Assembly: GCF_013744875.1 (NCBI RefSeq)
Contig: NZ_CP059399.1
Location: forward strand, 2,852,001-2,916,000
Length of the DNA: 64,000 nucleotides
Source: Nocardia huaxiensis
Lineage (GTDB): Bacteria > Actinomycetota > Actinomycetes > Mycobacteriales > Mycobacteriaceae
Direction: 5' to 3'
Under the pieces are notes generated by a model that saw only the letters and a program-made list of their open reading frames with translations, was not told the DNA's origin and did no database searches. The position numbers were made by a program, and so were the translations under genes. Below are positions 18,665 through 27,259 of the stretch, piece by piece; within the stretch, counting starts at the first letter, position 1, and each line of letters begins with the position of its first letter.

Positions 18665-18747
18665 GGTCAGAACGGTAAACGACGAAGTGGCCGGTTCCTA
18701 TTGTTTGCCGGAGCGGTGCCGAGCACGCTTCAGTGCTGTTCCCGATG

Positions 18748-18775
18748 AGTACCAACACTGGCCAGTGTCGGTACT
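18748..18775. promoter_or_regulatory. 28-bp near-perfect palindrome, probable operator
   Basis: AGTACCAACACTGG is followed by CCAGTGTCGGTACT. The two 14-base halves are inverted repeats with a single mismatched pair (A/C). It lies 84 bases upstream of the hydrolase start and 111 bases upstream of the 18886 gene. Length and symmetry suit a dimeric TetR- or GntR-type repressor, but no such regulator is in the window. Confidence 0.65.
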
Positions 18776-18885
18776 GCTAGGGGTTTGCTCCAGATAGCTC
18801 CCGAGCTGGACAACGTGATGTCGAGCGCATTTAAATCAGGCCGTGGCGTTTTTGGGACAAGCGCCAAACACTTGGGAGGAAAGAA

Positions 18886-19308
18886 ATGCTGGACATCACC
18901 ACCGCCGCTCGTCGCAATGACTTCCGCGTGGATCAGGGTGCGGGTCTGCGTGAATCTCTGGAGGGACTCCTGCTGCACGACGGCGTCGGTTTGGATGCGC
19001 GTATGCGTCATGCCATCGCGGCCGTCGTTCACCTGGCCGTCGACGCGCCGCTGGGCGTTCCCGAAGACGCCGAGGAATTTCTGGGCCGGCTCGACGCCTC
19101 ATGGCTGTTCGCCGCCTGGAACGATTGCGATTCCGAATTGTCGTTGCTCAATACCCTGGCCGGCGGCGAGGTTCCCGCGCTGTCCTGGTGCGAGCTCATG
19201 TTCACCACGGCATTGGCGCCCTGGTCCTCCGCTCCGGCCGCGGTGCACGCGCGCCGCGTTTTCGTCACCGGCGAGCAGGCCCGGCTGGCCGCCGTCGGCG
19301 ACCGCTAG
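18886..19308 (+). CDS. Hypothetical protein, 140 aa
   Basis: I do not recognise this protein. It has a strong GGAGGAAAGAA ribosome binding site before the ATG and normal high-GC codon use, so it is very likely real. It is soluble, mostly alpha-helical in appearance, rich in Leu and Ala, and has an acidic middle (VPEDAEEFLGRLDASW). There is no signal peptide and no known motif. It lies 50 bases upstream of the WhiB2-type gene on the same strand, so the two may share a transcript. Confidence 0.8.
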   Translation: MLDITTAARRNDFRVDQGAGLRESLEGLLLHDGVGLDARMRHAIAAVVHLAVDAPLGVPEDAEEFLGRLDASWLFAAWNDCDSELSLLNTLAGGEVPALSWCELMFTTALAPWSSAPAAVHARRVFVTGEQARLAAVGDR

Positions 19309-19358
19309 CAGTACGCGCGTGTCACCGAATTTCTGACGTATTGAAGGGGTGCTTTGAA

Positions 19359-19643
19359 GTGAAACTGCTTTTCACGAATTTCGATGCCATGTTCGAAACC
19401 ATCGCGCGCCGCGACGAGTTCGAGCCCGAAGCCTGGCACAAGCGCGCATTGTGCACCCAGACCGATCCCGAGGCCTTCTTCCCGGACAAGGGCGGGTCGA
19501 CCCGTGAGGCCAAGCGGATCTGCGGGTCCTGCGAGGTGAAGAAGGAGTGCCTGGATTACGCCCTGAGCCATGATCAGCGCTTCGGCATCTGGGGCGGGCT
19601 CTCGCCGCGCGAACGCCGTCGTTACGACCGCGGCGCCGCCTGA
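19359..19643 (+). CDS. whiB2: WhiB2/WhmD-type transcription factor
   Basis: A 94-residue iron-sulfur regulator. Four cysteines (C32, C55, C58, C64) hold the [4Fe-4S] cluster. The sequence LCTQTDPEAFFPDKGGSTRE and the turn FGIWGGLSPRERRRY match WhiB2 rather than WhiB1, 3, 4 or 7. WhiB2/WhmD is needed for septation and division in mycobacteria. The GTG at 19359 follows GAAGGGG; the N-terminus is short and differs from mycobacterial WhiB2. The subtype is inferred by motif only, and a second WhiB2-like copy could exist elsewhere in the genome. Confidence 0.85.
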   Translation: MKLLFTNFDAMFETIARRDEFEPEAWHKRALCTQTDPEAFFPDKGGSTREAKRICGSCEVKKECLDYALSHDQRFGIWGGLSPRERRRYDRGAA

Positions 19644-19669
19644 ACTCAGGTGGCACGGGGGATTGCGAG

Positions 19670-20434
19670 TCAGTCGGAAGCCGCTCGCAGCAGACAGAAT
19701 TCATTGGTTTCCGGATCGGCCAGCACCACCACCGGAGCATGCGCCGGCGGCGGGGCGAGGTTGATCGGCGAGGCTCCTGCGGCCTGCAGCCGAGCCGCCT
19801 CTTCGGCCGGATCATCGCTGGGGAAGGCGATGAGATCCAGATGCAGGCGACTGCGTTCCCCCATTGCCTCGGGGGTGCGCAGGAACTCCAGCCACGGGCC
19901 CTGCCCGGTGGCGGAACGAATTCCGGCATAACGGGCACTGTCATGGGTGACGGGCCAGCCGGAGGCCGCGGACCAGAATCGTGCCAGGCGTAGCGGGTCC
20001 TGGGTATCCACCACGATCGCGGCCACCGCTCCGGTGTCGACATAGTGCTCGCGCGGTTCCAGCACGCAGAATTCATTGCCCTCGGGATCCGCGAGCACCG
20101 TCCACGGCACCCCGTTCTGGCCGATGTCCAGCCGCCGCGCACCGAGCGAGAGCGCCCGATCCACCTGCACGCGCTGATGATCGAGCGAGCGGCTCGACAG
20201 ATCCAGGTGCATCCGGTTCTTCGCCGCTCCACCCGTTCCGGCGGACCCCGCCGCGGCATGCCGGGCGGGCAGGAAGGTCAAGGCCACATCCAGCCCGTCC
20301 GGATCCGGCGCGGCCACATCCACCTGGCCCGGCCGGTCGACTGTCACCTCCCAGCCGAGCAATTCCGCCCAGAAACCTGCCACGGTCCTGGGCTCGACCG
20401 AATCGAACACCACGCACGCCAGACGGGTGGACAT
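19670..20434 (-). CDS. Two-domain VOC (glyoxalase/bleomycin-resistance fold) protein
   Basis: A 254-residue protein with two tandem vicinal-oxygen-chelate units. Unit 1 (about 1-128) has MHLDLSSRSLDHQRVQVDRA and ends DPEGNEFCVLEPRE. Unit 2 (about 133-254) has LHLDLIAFPSDDPAEEAARL and ends DPETNEFCLLRAA. The conserved His and Glu ligands are visible in both. The reaction is unknown; this class is usually annotated as glyoxalase-like. It is convergent with whiB2. Confidence 0.88.
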   Translation of the reverse strand: MSTRLACVVFDSVEPRTVAGFWAELLGWEVTVDRPGQVDVAAPDPDGLDVALTFLPARHAAAGSAGTGGAAKNRMHLDLSSRSLDHQRVQVDRALSLGARRLDIGQNGVPWTVLADPEGNEFCVLEPREHYVDTGAVAAIVVDTQDPLRLARFWSAASGWPVTHDSARYAGIRSATGQGPWLEFLRTPEAMGERSRLHLDLIAFPSDDPAEEAARLQAAGASPINLAPPPAHAPVVVLADPETNEFCLLRAASD

Positions 20435-20564
20435 TCATCCACGGTAACCGCCGCGCCCGGCGTGGCGTGCGCGCTTCATCCGAAACGTGTGAGCCGTCCA
20501 CCACGTCCCGGGTCCTACCTTCGGCGCTGCACACCGAACCGCTCGACCGATTCGAGGAGGACCC

Positions 20565-21053
20565 GTGGCAGGAACCCTGACCGTCTGGAAATTCCCCACC
20601 CCCGACGGCGCCGAAATCGCGGTGGAGACGCTGGAGGAACTGGCGAAGGAACAGCTGATCTCGGTGCACGACGCCGCCATCGTCAGCTGGCCCGAGGGCG
20701 CCAAGAAACCCAAGACCAAACAATTGCGCAAACTCACCGGAATCGGCGCCCTGGGCGGCGCGTTCTGGGGCCTGCTGTTCGGGCTGATCTTCTTCATCCC
20801 ACTGCTTGGCCTGGCGATCGGCGCGGGCCTGGGCGCCATGACCGGCGCCATGCGCGATGTCGGCATCGACGACGAGTTCATCAACCGCCTGCGCGCCGAA
20901 ATCACCGAGGGCACATCGGCTTTGTTCGTGCTCACCTCCGACGCCGTCCCGGACCGCGTGCTCGAGCGCTTCCCCGGGCAGGAGGCGCAGCTGCTGGCCA
21001 CCAATCTGTCGCAGGCGCAGGAGGAGATGCTGCGCGAGATCTTCTCGGCCTGA
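20565..21053 (+). CDS. DUF1269 family membrane-associated protein
   Basis: A 162-residue DUF1269 protein of unknown role. It has a glycine-rich hydrophobic hairpin in the middle (LGGAFWGLLFGLIFFIPLLG followed by LAIGAGLGAMTGAM) and a soluble domain on either side. The GTG at 20565 follows GAGGAC. It sits 67 bases upstream of the GH15 gene on the same strand. Confidence 0.85.
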   Translation: MAGTLTVWKFPTPDGAEIAVETLEELAKEQLISVHDAAIVSWPEGAKKPKTKQLRKLTGIGALGGAFWGLLFGLIFFIPLLGLAIGAGLGAMTGAMRDVGIDDEFINRLRAEITEGTSALFVLTSDAVPDRVLERFPGQEAQLLATNLSQAQEEMLREIFSA

Positions 21054-21062
21054 CCACCGTGC

Positions 21063-21098
21063 GCGCCGGAATCATTGCCGCGCAGGTGATTCCGGCGC
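21063..21098. other. 12-bp perfect inverted repeat upstream of GH15 gene
   Basis: GCGCCGGAATCA (21063-21074) and TGATTCCGGCGC (21087-21098) are separated by 12 bases. In RNA this makes a strong hairpin between the DUF1269 and GH15 genes. There is no T-run after it, so it is more likely an operator or mRNA processing/stability element than a simple terminator. Its CCGGAAT core resembles the arms of the 89-bp repeat. Confidence 0.5.
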
Positions 21099-21120
21099 TG
21101 CCGACGACAAGGAGCTGCAC

Positions 21121-22980
21121 GTGGACAACTACCCACCCATTGCCGACCACGGACTCATCGGAGACCTGCAAACGGCCGCACTGGTGGCGACCGACGGCAC
21201 CATCGACTGGATGTGCCTGCCCCGCTTCGATTCCCCCAGCATCTTCGGAGCCCTGCTCGACCACCGCCGGGGCGGGCACTGCCGGATCCGCCCCGCACCG
21301 GGCTTCCGCAGCAGGCAGATGTACTTCCCCGACACCGCCATCCTCATCACCCGGTTCATGACGGCGTCGGGCACCGGCGAAATCGTCGACTTCATGCCGC
21401 CGCTCACCGACCGGACCCCCACCGACAATCACCGGCTGGTGCGCATGCTGCGCTGCGTGCGCGGGCAGATCAGTTTCGACGTGGACCTCATGCCGCGCTT
21501 CGACTACGGCCGCCGCCCGCACACCACCCACATCCTGCCCGACGGCGCGGTCTTCGACGGCGGCGACCAGATGCTCACCCTGCACGCCGTGCGCGAGCCC
21601 GGCGACGCCCGCCTGGGCCGGATGCAGGTCGCGGGGGAGGGGCACGTGCGCGGCTCGATCACCTTGGAGGCCGGGCAGGTTCGCGGCATCGTGCTGGAAT
21701 CCGGGGCGCGCACCACCCCGCACGCCATCCGGGTGAGCGAGATCGAGGAGCTGTTCGCCGACGCCGTCCGGTTCTGGCACGGCTGGCTCGCACAATCCAC
21801 CTACCGGGGACGCTGGCGGGAGATGGTGCACCGCTCGGCCATCACCCTCAAACTCATGACCTACGCGCCCACCGGGGGGCTCATCGCCGCGCCCACCGCC
21901 GGACTGCCGGAACAGCTGGGCGGGGAACGCAATTGGGACTACCGCTACACCTGGATCCGGGACGCCTCGTTCTCGGTGTACTCCCTGCTGGCGCTCGGAT
22001 TCACCGAGGAGGCAGCACAATTCGCGACCTGGCTGCGCGACCGCTACCGCGCGCACGGCGGCCCGCTGAAGATCATGTACCGGGTGGACGGCACCTGGGA
22101 TCTGCAGGAGCAGATCCTCGACCACTGGGAAGGCTACAAGGGTTCGCGCCCGGTCCGGATCGGCAACGACGCCTCCGGACAGCTGCAACTCGACATCTAC
22201 GGCGAGATGCTGGACAGCATCTACCAGGCCGACCGGCGCGGACTGCGCATCGGGCACCAGGGCTGGCACGACGTGGTCGACATGCTGGACTGGCTGGGCG
22301 ACAACTGGGACCAGCCCGAGGAGGGCATCTGGGAAACCCGCGGCGGCAGAGCCGATTACACCTACGGGCGGCTCATGAGCTGGGTGGCCTTCGACCGCGC
22401 GGTGCGGCTGTCCGCCGAGCACAGCCTGCCCGGCCCGGTCGAGCAGTGGCGGCGGCACCGCGACCGGATCTACGCCCAGATCTGGGATCGCGGCTGGAAT
22501 CCGGCCCGGCAGTCCTTCGTCCAGCGCTACGGCTCCGAGGTGCTGGACTCCTCGCTGCTGCGCATGGCCCAGGTCGATTTCGTGGCGCCGCGCGATCCGC
22601 TGTGGCTGTCCACGCTGGGGGAGATCAGCACCGACCTGGTCACCGACAGCCTGGTCTACCGCTACGACCCGATCGCCGCACCGGACGGGCTGCGCGGCGA
22701 CGAGGGCACCTTCTCGCTGTGCACCTTCAACTACGTCAACGCGCTCGCCCGCGCCGGCGAATTGAGCCAGGCCCGGCTGGTTTTCGAGAAGATGCTCACC
22801 TACGCCAACCATCTCGGGCTGTACGCCGAGGAGATCGACCTCACCGGCGAACAGCTCGGCAACTTCCCGCAGGCCTTCACCCACCTGTCGCTCATCGACG
22901 CCGCCATCACCCTCGATGACGCCATGAACCGAACCCGGTCGGCCGATATCGGTCAGCTCGCCGGGCTGCTCCAGGGGTGA
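21121..22980 (+). CDS. Glycoside hydrolase family 15 protein (trehalase/glucoamylase type)
   Basis: A 619-residue cytoplasmic GH15 enzyme, the family that includes mycobacterial trehalase and glucoamylase-like proteins. It begins IADHGLIGDLQTAALVATDG, as expected. The (alpha/alpha)6 catalytic domain has NWDYRYTWIRDASF, the acid region EEGIWETRGG and the C-terminal base region LYAEEIDLTGEQLGNFPQAF. It probably hydrolyses trehalose or short alpha-glucans. The GTG at 21121 was chosen because the family N-terminus starts there; the frame runs on upstream into the DUF1269 gene. Confidence 0.92.
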   Translation: MDNYPPIADHGLIGDLQTAALVATDGTIDWMCLPRFDSPSIFGALLDHRRGGHCRIRPAPGFRSRQMYFPDTAILITRFMTASGTGEIVDFMPPLTDRTPTDNHRLVRMLRCVRGQISFDVDLMPRFDYGRRPHTTHILPDGAVFDGGDQMLTLHAVREPGDARLGRMQVAGEGHVRGSITLEAGQVRGIVLESGARTTPHAIRVSEIEELFADAVRFWHGWLAQSTYRGRWREMVHRSAITLKLMTYAPTGGLIAAPTAGLPEQLGGERNWDYRYTWIRDASFSVYSLLALGFTEEAAQFATWLRDRYRAHGGPLKIMYRVDGTWDLQEQILDHWEGYKGSRPVRIGNDASGQLQLDIYGEMLDSIYQADRRGLRIGHQGWHDVVDMLDWLGDNWDQPEEGIWETRGGRADYTYGRLMSWVAFDRAVRLSAEHSLPGPVEQWRRHRDRIYAQIWDRGWNPARQSFVQRYGSEVLDSSLLRMAQVDFVAPRDPLWLSTLGEISTDLVTDSLVYRYDPIAAPDGLRGDEGTFSLCTFNYVNALARAGELSQARLVFEKMLTYANHLGLYAEEIDLTGEQLGNFPQAFTHLSLIDAAITLDDAMNRTRSADIGQLAGLLQG

Positions 22981-22996
22981 GTCCCCGCCGCGCCGG

Positions 22997-25564
22997 TCAA
23001 AGGAGCCCGGCGCGGCGGGCCTTGTCCAGCGCGGCCGTCCGCGAATTCACGCCCAGCTTGGCGTAGATGCCGCGCAGATGGGTCTTGACGGTATTGACCG
23101 ACACTCCCAGGTCGACGGCGATCTGCTGGGCCGTGCGACCCGACGGAAGATGTTTGAGCACAGTCATTTCCGTCGCCGTGAGCTGCTGATCGGCCGAACG
23201 CCGCCGCGCCAGTGGATGATGCCGGACCCGATCGACGAAATCGTCGTGGTGGCCGAAACTTCCGGCCTGACCGTCGAGCACGGCAATGGCGTCGGGCACG
23301 TCCAGGAACGGTCGCACCAGGCAATCCGGGGCGGCGTAGGCGAGGGCCATCTCCAGAGCGCGGCGCACCTTGTACGGTGAGCGGCTGGCCTCGTGCCGGA
23401 CCGCGTACAGCAGCCACAGCGTCACCCGATCGGCCACCCCGAACACGGTGTCGTCGGCCAGCAGCGGCTCCAGCACGACATCCACCGTCGCCGGTTTGCT
23501 CGTCACCAGAGCCAGTGCGGCCCTGGACAATTCCACCTCGGGACCATCCCCGTGCGCGGCGCGCGCCTGCTCGATCAGCAGCCGCGCCGTTCGCGGTTCG
23601 CGCACCGCGAGCAGCGCCCACACCACGTGGGTCAGCAGGCGGCCCGGCGTCATCGGCAACGGGCCGCCCTGGGTGAGCAACGACAGCATGGCCCGGCGCA
23701 GTTCCTCGACGGCGGTGTGGTGATCGGCCTCGGTCTGGCAGGCCAGCAGCCGGCCGACCACATGCGCCGACCAGCCGGCCGCGGGCCGGACCGACCCGTC
23801 CAGATGCTCCTGCATGGTCAGCAGCTCCGCGGTCTGCTCGACGGGCCACGAATCCCCTTGCAGATACGCCGCGAATCCCGCCAGGGCCGTGGCGTGGGCG
23901 GCGTCGGCGCAATGCTCCAGCCCGTACTCCGCGGCGATGGCCAGCGCCCGCCCGGCCCGGTCCCGCATGGTGGTGACCGCGCCGTCCATGGCCGCCGACA
24001 TGGCCAGCCGGGTCACCGAACGCAGCGCCAGCTGAGGATGATTCGTGCTCTCCGCCAAGGCGAGCCCGCGCTGCAACTGCTCCTCGCCGCCCTCTCGGTC
24101 CCCGCGCAGCAGCATGGCGGTGGCCAGCTGGATGGTCAGGTAGCAGTCGATATCGGGATGCCCGACCGCCGGATGCGGACCGGTGCCGGGCAGCGCCGCC
24201 ATATCGTCGGCGAGCAGGGCCGCGTCCACCCGGGCCGCCAGGGCCAGCGGCGGCAGCCAGGCCGCCGGAACCACCGAATCGCCGGTGCCGCCGGGGATTC
24301 GGACCATGGCCAGGTAGGTGGTGGCGCTGGTCGCGTCGCCGTGCGTCAGCGCGTCGATCGCGCGCAGCAGCCAGATGAAGGGGTCCTCGGACAGCGCCGG
24401 GCGCAGGCTGTCGAGCTGCGCGAACAGTCGAGCGCCGGCGCCGTCGAGCACGATGGCCATGCCGCGGCGGCGCAGGAACTCCACCAGCCGGTCGTGCGCC
24501 GAGTCGTCGAGCAGATGCGGCAGCGCCGACAGCGGCAGGCCCGCGTCGTCGTACCAGGCCGCGGCGCGCAGATTCAGGTCGTCGGCCAATTCCACACCGG
24601 CATGCCGGATTTCGGCGCGGAAGTGCGAGCGCAGCATGGGGTGGTAGCTGAGCCAGAGTTCGTTGTCGCGGGTGGTGCGGGTCATCGGATAGTTGACGCG
24701 CTCGAGTTCATGCAGCAGATGCCGGGCCGACGGCCCCGCCAGGGCCTCGGCCAGCCGCGGCGTGAACGACACCGGAATGCTGGTGTAGAGCAGGAATTGG
24801 CGCAGCGGCACGGGCAGCGCGTCGACCAGCTCGCCGAGCAGGAAGTCCGAGACCGCGGGGGGCGGCTGGGTCAGCATGGCCGGGGCGGCGCGCGGATCGT
24901 CGCCGTGGGCCGCGAGATAGCGCGCGGTGATGCGGACCAACGCCACCCAGCCGTGCGTCAAGGCCATCACCTCGGCCAATTCGGCGTCGTCGAGCCGACA
25001 GCCGTGCTGGGCGCACAGCAGGCGCGTTTCCGTCTCGGTCAACGCCAGATCGGCGGAACCGAATCGGGTGAGAACACCGCTCAGTTCGAGGGTGTGCCAG
25101 CGGAGCGGCGGGTCGAAGCGGGCGCAGACGACCACGATCACCGCCGTGGGCGGATACCGCAGGAAGTACTCGAGCCCGGCCAGCGCGGGCGGATCGGTGA
25201 GGCGATGCGCATCGTCGATGATCAGCACCCGGGGAACGTCCGGATCATCGAGCGCGGCAATCAGATTCGCCACCGGTGTGGTTTCCGAGCCGGAGTGGTC
25301 GTCGCGGGCGGGGGCGGGCAGGGCCAGGCAGTCGTGCACGGCCTCCCACAGTCGCCCCGCGTCGTCGAGCCGTTCGTCGATGGCCAGCCGGCCGACCACC
25401 GTGCCGGGGTAGTGCGGGCGACGGCGCAGCCAGTCCGCGATCGCGACGGTCTTCCCGGTCCCGGCGGCAGCGCACAGCAGCAGGACCTTTCCGCCGCCCG
25501 CGGCCGCGGTCTCGAAGCGGTCGTACAGCGCGGGCCGGTCGATCGAGGGAATCGGATCCAGCAT
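22997..25564 (-). CDS. LuxR family regulator with AAA/MalT-type ATPase (LAL)
   Basis: An 855-residue regulator. Walker A is LCAAAGTGKTVAIADWL (about residues 29-45) and Walker B is VLIIDDAHRL. A long helical TPR-like middle follows. The C-terminal LuxR helix-turn-helix is LTATEMTVLKHLPSGRTAQQ followed by VSVNTVKTHLRGIYAKLGVN. Such proteins bind ATP and an inducer and activate target promoters. It is divergent from the small membrane protein at 25707. The target is unknown; it is not in an obvious pathway cluster. It is convergent with the GH15 gene (16 bases apart), so a link to sugar use is possible but unproven. Confidence 0.92.
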   Translation of the reverse strand: MLDPIPSIDRPALYDRFETAAAGGGKVLLLCAAAGTGKTVAIADWLRRRPHYPGTVVGRLAIDERLDDAGRLWEAVHDCLALPAPARDDHSGSETTPVANLIAALDDPDVPRVLIIDDAHRLTDPPALAGLEYFLRYPPTAVIVVVCARFDPPLRWHTLELSGVLTRFGSADLALTETETRLLCAQHGCRLDDAELAEVMALTHGWVALVRITARYLAAHGDDPRAAPAMLTQPPPAVSDFLLGELVDALPVPLRQFLLYTSIPVSFTPRLAEALAGPSARHLLHELERVNYPMTRTTRDNELWLSYHPMLRSHFRAEIRHAGVELADDLNLRAAAWYDDAGLPLSALPHLLDDSAHDRLVEFLRRRGMAIVLDGAGARLFAQLDSLRPALSEDPFIWLLRAIDALTHGDATSATTYLAMVRIPGGTGDSVVPAAWLPPLALAARVDAALLADDMAALPGTGPHPAVGHPDIDCYLTIQLATAMLLRGDREGGEEQLQRGLALAESTNHPQLALRSVTRLAMSAAMDGAVTTMRDRAGRALAIAAEYGLEHCADAAHATALAGFAAYLQGDSWPVEQTAELLTMQEHLDGSVRPAAGWSAHVVGRLLACQTEADHHTAVEELRRAMLSLLTQGGPLPMTPGRLLTHVVWALLAVREPRTARLLIEQARAAHGDGPEVELSRAALALVTSKPATVDVVLEPLLADDTVFGVADRVTLWLLYAVRHEASRSPYKVRRALEMALAYAAPDCLVRPFLDVPDAIAVLDGQAGSFGHHDDFVDRVRHHPLARRRSADQQLTATEMTVLKHLPSGRTAQQIAVDLGVSVNTVKTHLRGIYAKLGVNSRTAALDKARRAGLL

Positions 25565-25706
25565 CGAATTCTCCTTTCGGCGAACGAATCACCCCGATGT
25601 GATCTGCATTGCGTCGCGGACTCATCCGCCAAGGGTGAGGCGATCCCGGGTGCGGCGGCGCACAGTCGGAAGCGGGTCCACACCATTCGAGAGATAGGGG
25701 TTGACT

Positions 25707-26102
25707 ATGACCGAACATCCCGTGCGGCAAGGTATTGCGGCCGGTACATCGATCGGGGCGGCAATACTTCTGCTGACCGTGGGCGTGCTGTCGGTCCTCG
25801 CGGGTATAGCCGCGGTGGCGAATGACGCGATGTACGTCGTCGGTTACGAGTACATCTACGAATTCGACATCACCACCTGGGGCTGGACCCATATAGCACT
25901 GGGTGCGGTACTGCTCATCTCCGGCGTGGGACTGGTGACCGGCAGAACCTGGGGACGCGTGGCGGCGATGTGCGTGGCCGCGCTGTCCATCGTCGCCAAT
26001 TTCCTGTGGCTGCCCTACTACCCGTGGTGGTCGGTGCTCATCATCGCGCTCGATGCCGTTGTGATCTGGGCAGTCGCCACCTGGAAGGGATATGCCACCT
26101 GA
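25707..26102 (+). CDS. Small four-helix membrane protein (DUF7144-like)
   Basis: A 131-residue integral membrane protein with four hydrophobic segments, at about residues 16-38, 60-80, 85-105 and 107-127. The sequence ITTWGWTHIALGAVLLISGV and the motif LPYYPWWSVLIIALD are typical of a widespread actinobacterial family with no known function. The ATG at 25707 lies 7 bases after AGGGG. It is divergent from the LAL regulator and may be its target. Confidence 0.8.
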   Translation: MTEHPVRQGIAAGTSIGAAILLLTVGVLSVLAGIAAVANDAMYVVGYEYIYEFDITTWGWTHIALGAVLLISGVGLVTGRTWGRVAAMCVAALSIVANFLWLPYYPWWSVLIIALDAVVIWAVATWKGYAT

Positions 26103-26354
26103 GCGATCCGAACCTGATTGTGTGATCGACCACAGCTGACCTCCGAGTCATCGCTACGTTCAGCAGTCTCCGTCACTGCGCTTCCTGGCGACTTTCTGCT
26201 CAGTTCTCGAATGCTTGACAGGACAACGAGTTCGACGCGGAATATGACACGCTATGCGCATATTCAACTGAATAGTGAAGCGGATAGCTAACGTTCAGCA
26301 AGCCGGGGGCCCGGCGATGTGCTTCGAAAACATATAGGCGGACCGGGTGCTGTG
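26103..26354. other. SARP gene upstream region with inverted repeat
   Basis: These 252 bases are AT-richer than the genes around them. An inverted repeat GAATATG (26240-26246) and CATATTC (26259-26265) with a 12-base spacer surrounds the palindrome TATGCGCATA. It is likely the promoter/operator zone of the SARP gene. No gene is seen. Confidence 0.45.
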
Positions 26355-27146
26355 ATGAACGAGCGTCAGATACGAGTACTGGGGCCGCTGCGGGTCGTGA
26401 TCGACGGAACGCCGACACCGATTCGCGGACGCATTCAGCGGGCGCTGCTGGGCCGCCTCGTGGTGGCCCACGGGCGTGCGGTGTCCACCGACCGACTGGT
26501 CGACGATATTTGGGAGGGGGAGCCGCCGCCGAGCGCCGCATCCGTGGTGCAGGTCCAGATCCACAATCTGCGAAGGGTTTTCGAACCCCGCCGGGCGCGT
26601 CGCGCCCCGGCCGCGGTGGTGGTGTCCGAATCCGGCGGATATGCGCTGCGCATGGCCTCGGACCAGGTTGATTCCTGGCGGTTCGAGGCCATGCTGCGCG
26701 CCTATCAGGACCGGGTGCGCGAACTCGGCGGCGAACTCGACCCCGGCGAAGGCTGCCGGCTGCTCGACGCCGTGCTGGGCTGTTGGCACGGACCGGCGCT
26801 GGAGTCGTTCGAAGGCGCCGGCTGGGCGGTCGGGGAGGCGGCGCGCCTCACCGACCTGTGGCTGCTGACCGCCGAGCTGCGCGCGCAGTGCGCACTGGAG
26901 CTCGGCCGGGCCACCGAAGTGATCACCGGTCTGCGCCCACTGCTGGAACAACACCCCGAACGCGAGGAGAGCGCGCGCCTGCTCGCCACCGCGCAATACC
27001 GTTTGGGGCAGCAGGCCGACGCGCTGGCAACCTTGCGGCGTGCCGGCGAATATCTGGTCCGGGAGATCGGGGTGGACCCGGGCCGACGGCTGCAACGGCT
27101 GGAAACCGCGATTCTCAACCAGGCGGAGGATCTCGGGGATCGCTGA
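26355..27146 (+). CDS. SARP-type (AfsR/DnrI/BTAD) transcriptional regulator
   Basis: A 263-residue activator with an OmpR-type winged helix (about 1-95; IRVLGPLRVVIDGTPTPIRG at the start, VVQVQIHNLRRVFEP in the recognition part). A bacterial transcriptional activation domain follows (about 100-260; REESARLLATAQYRLGQQAD, REIGVDPGRRLQRLE). It is the short, DnrI-like form without ATPase. These usually switch on secondary metabolite clusters, but no such cluster is in the window. The ATG at 26355 was preferred over an earlier in-frame ATG at 26319. The ribosome binding site is weak. Confidence 0.88.
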   Translation: MNERQIRVLGPLRVVIDGTPTPIRGRIQRALLGRLVVAHGRAVSTDRLVDDIWEGEPPPSAASVVQVQIHNLRRVFEPRRARRAPAAVVVSESGGYALRMASDQVDSWRFEAMLRAYQDRVRELGGELDPGEGCRLLDAVLGCWHGPALESFEGAGWAVGEAARLTDLWLLTAELRAQCALELGRATEVITGLRPLLEQHPEREESARLLATAQYRLGQQADALATLRRAGEYLVREIGVDPGRRLQRLETAILNQAEDLGDR

Positions 27147-27259
27147 AATAGGTCGCTCGCCTGCCCGCGGGTCGTTCCCGAGCTGATGAAACACGTTGTC
27201 TGGCAATACTGTTCGCGGGTCGCTATATCTATGTACAAACGGAGACAGCGAGGAAACCC

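Noticed and set aside
20932..22884. Very long open frames opposite real genes (also opposite UPF0182 and the DHA2 exporter)
   Set aside because: High third-position GC removes stops on the other strand. The translations are low-complexity Arg/Gly/His/Ala-rich with no domains, while the plus-strand genes have full family matches.
26355..27146. SARP gene as a sign of a secondary metabolite cluster
   Set aside because: No PKS, NRPS, terpene or RiPP core genes lie on either side; the neighbours are regulators, an ATL protein and AdnAB.
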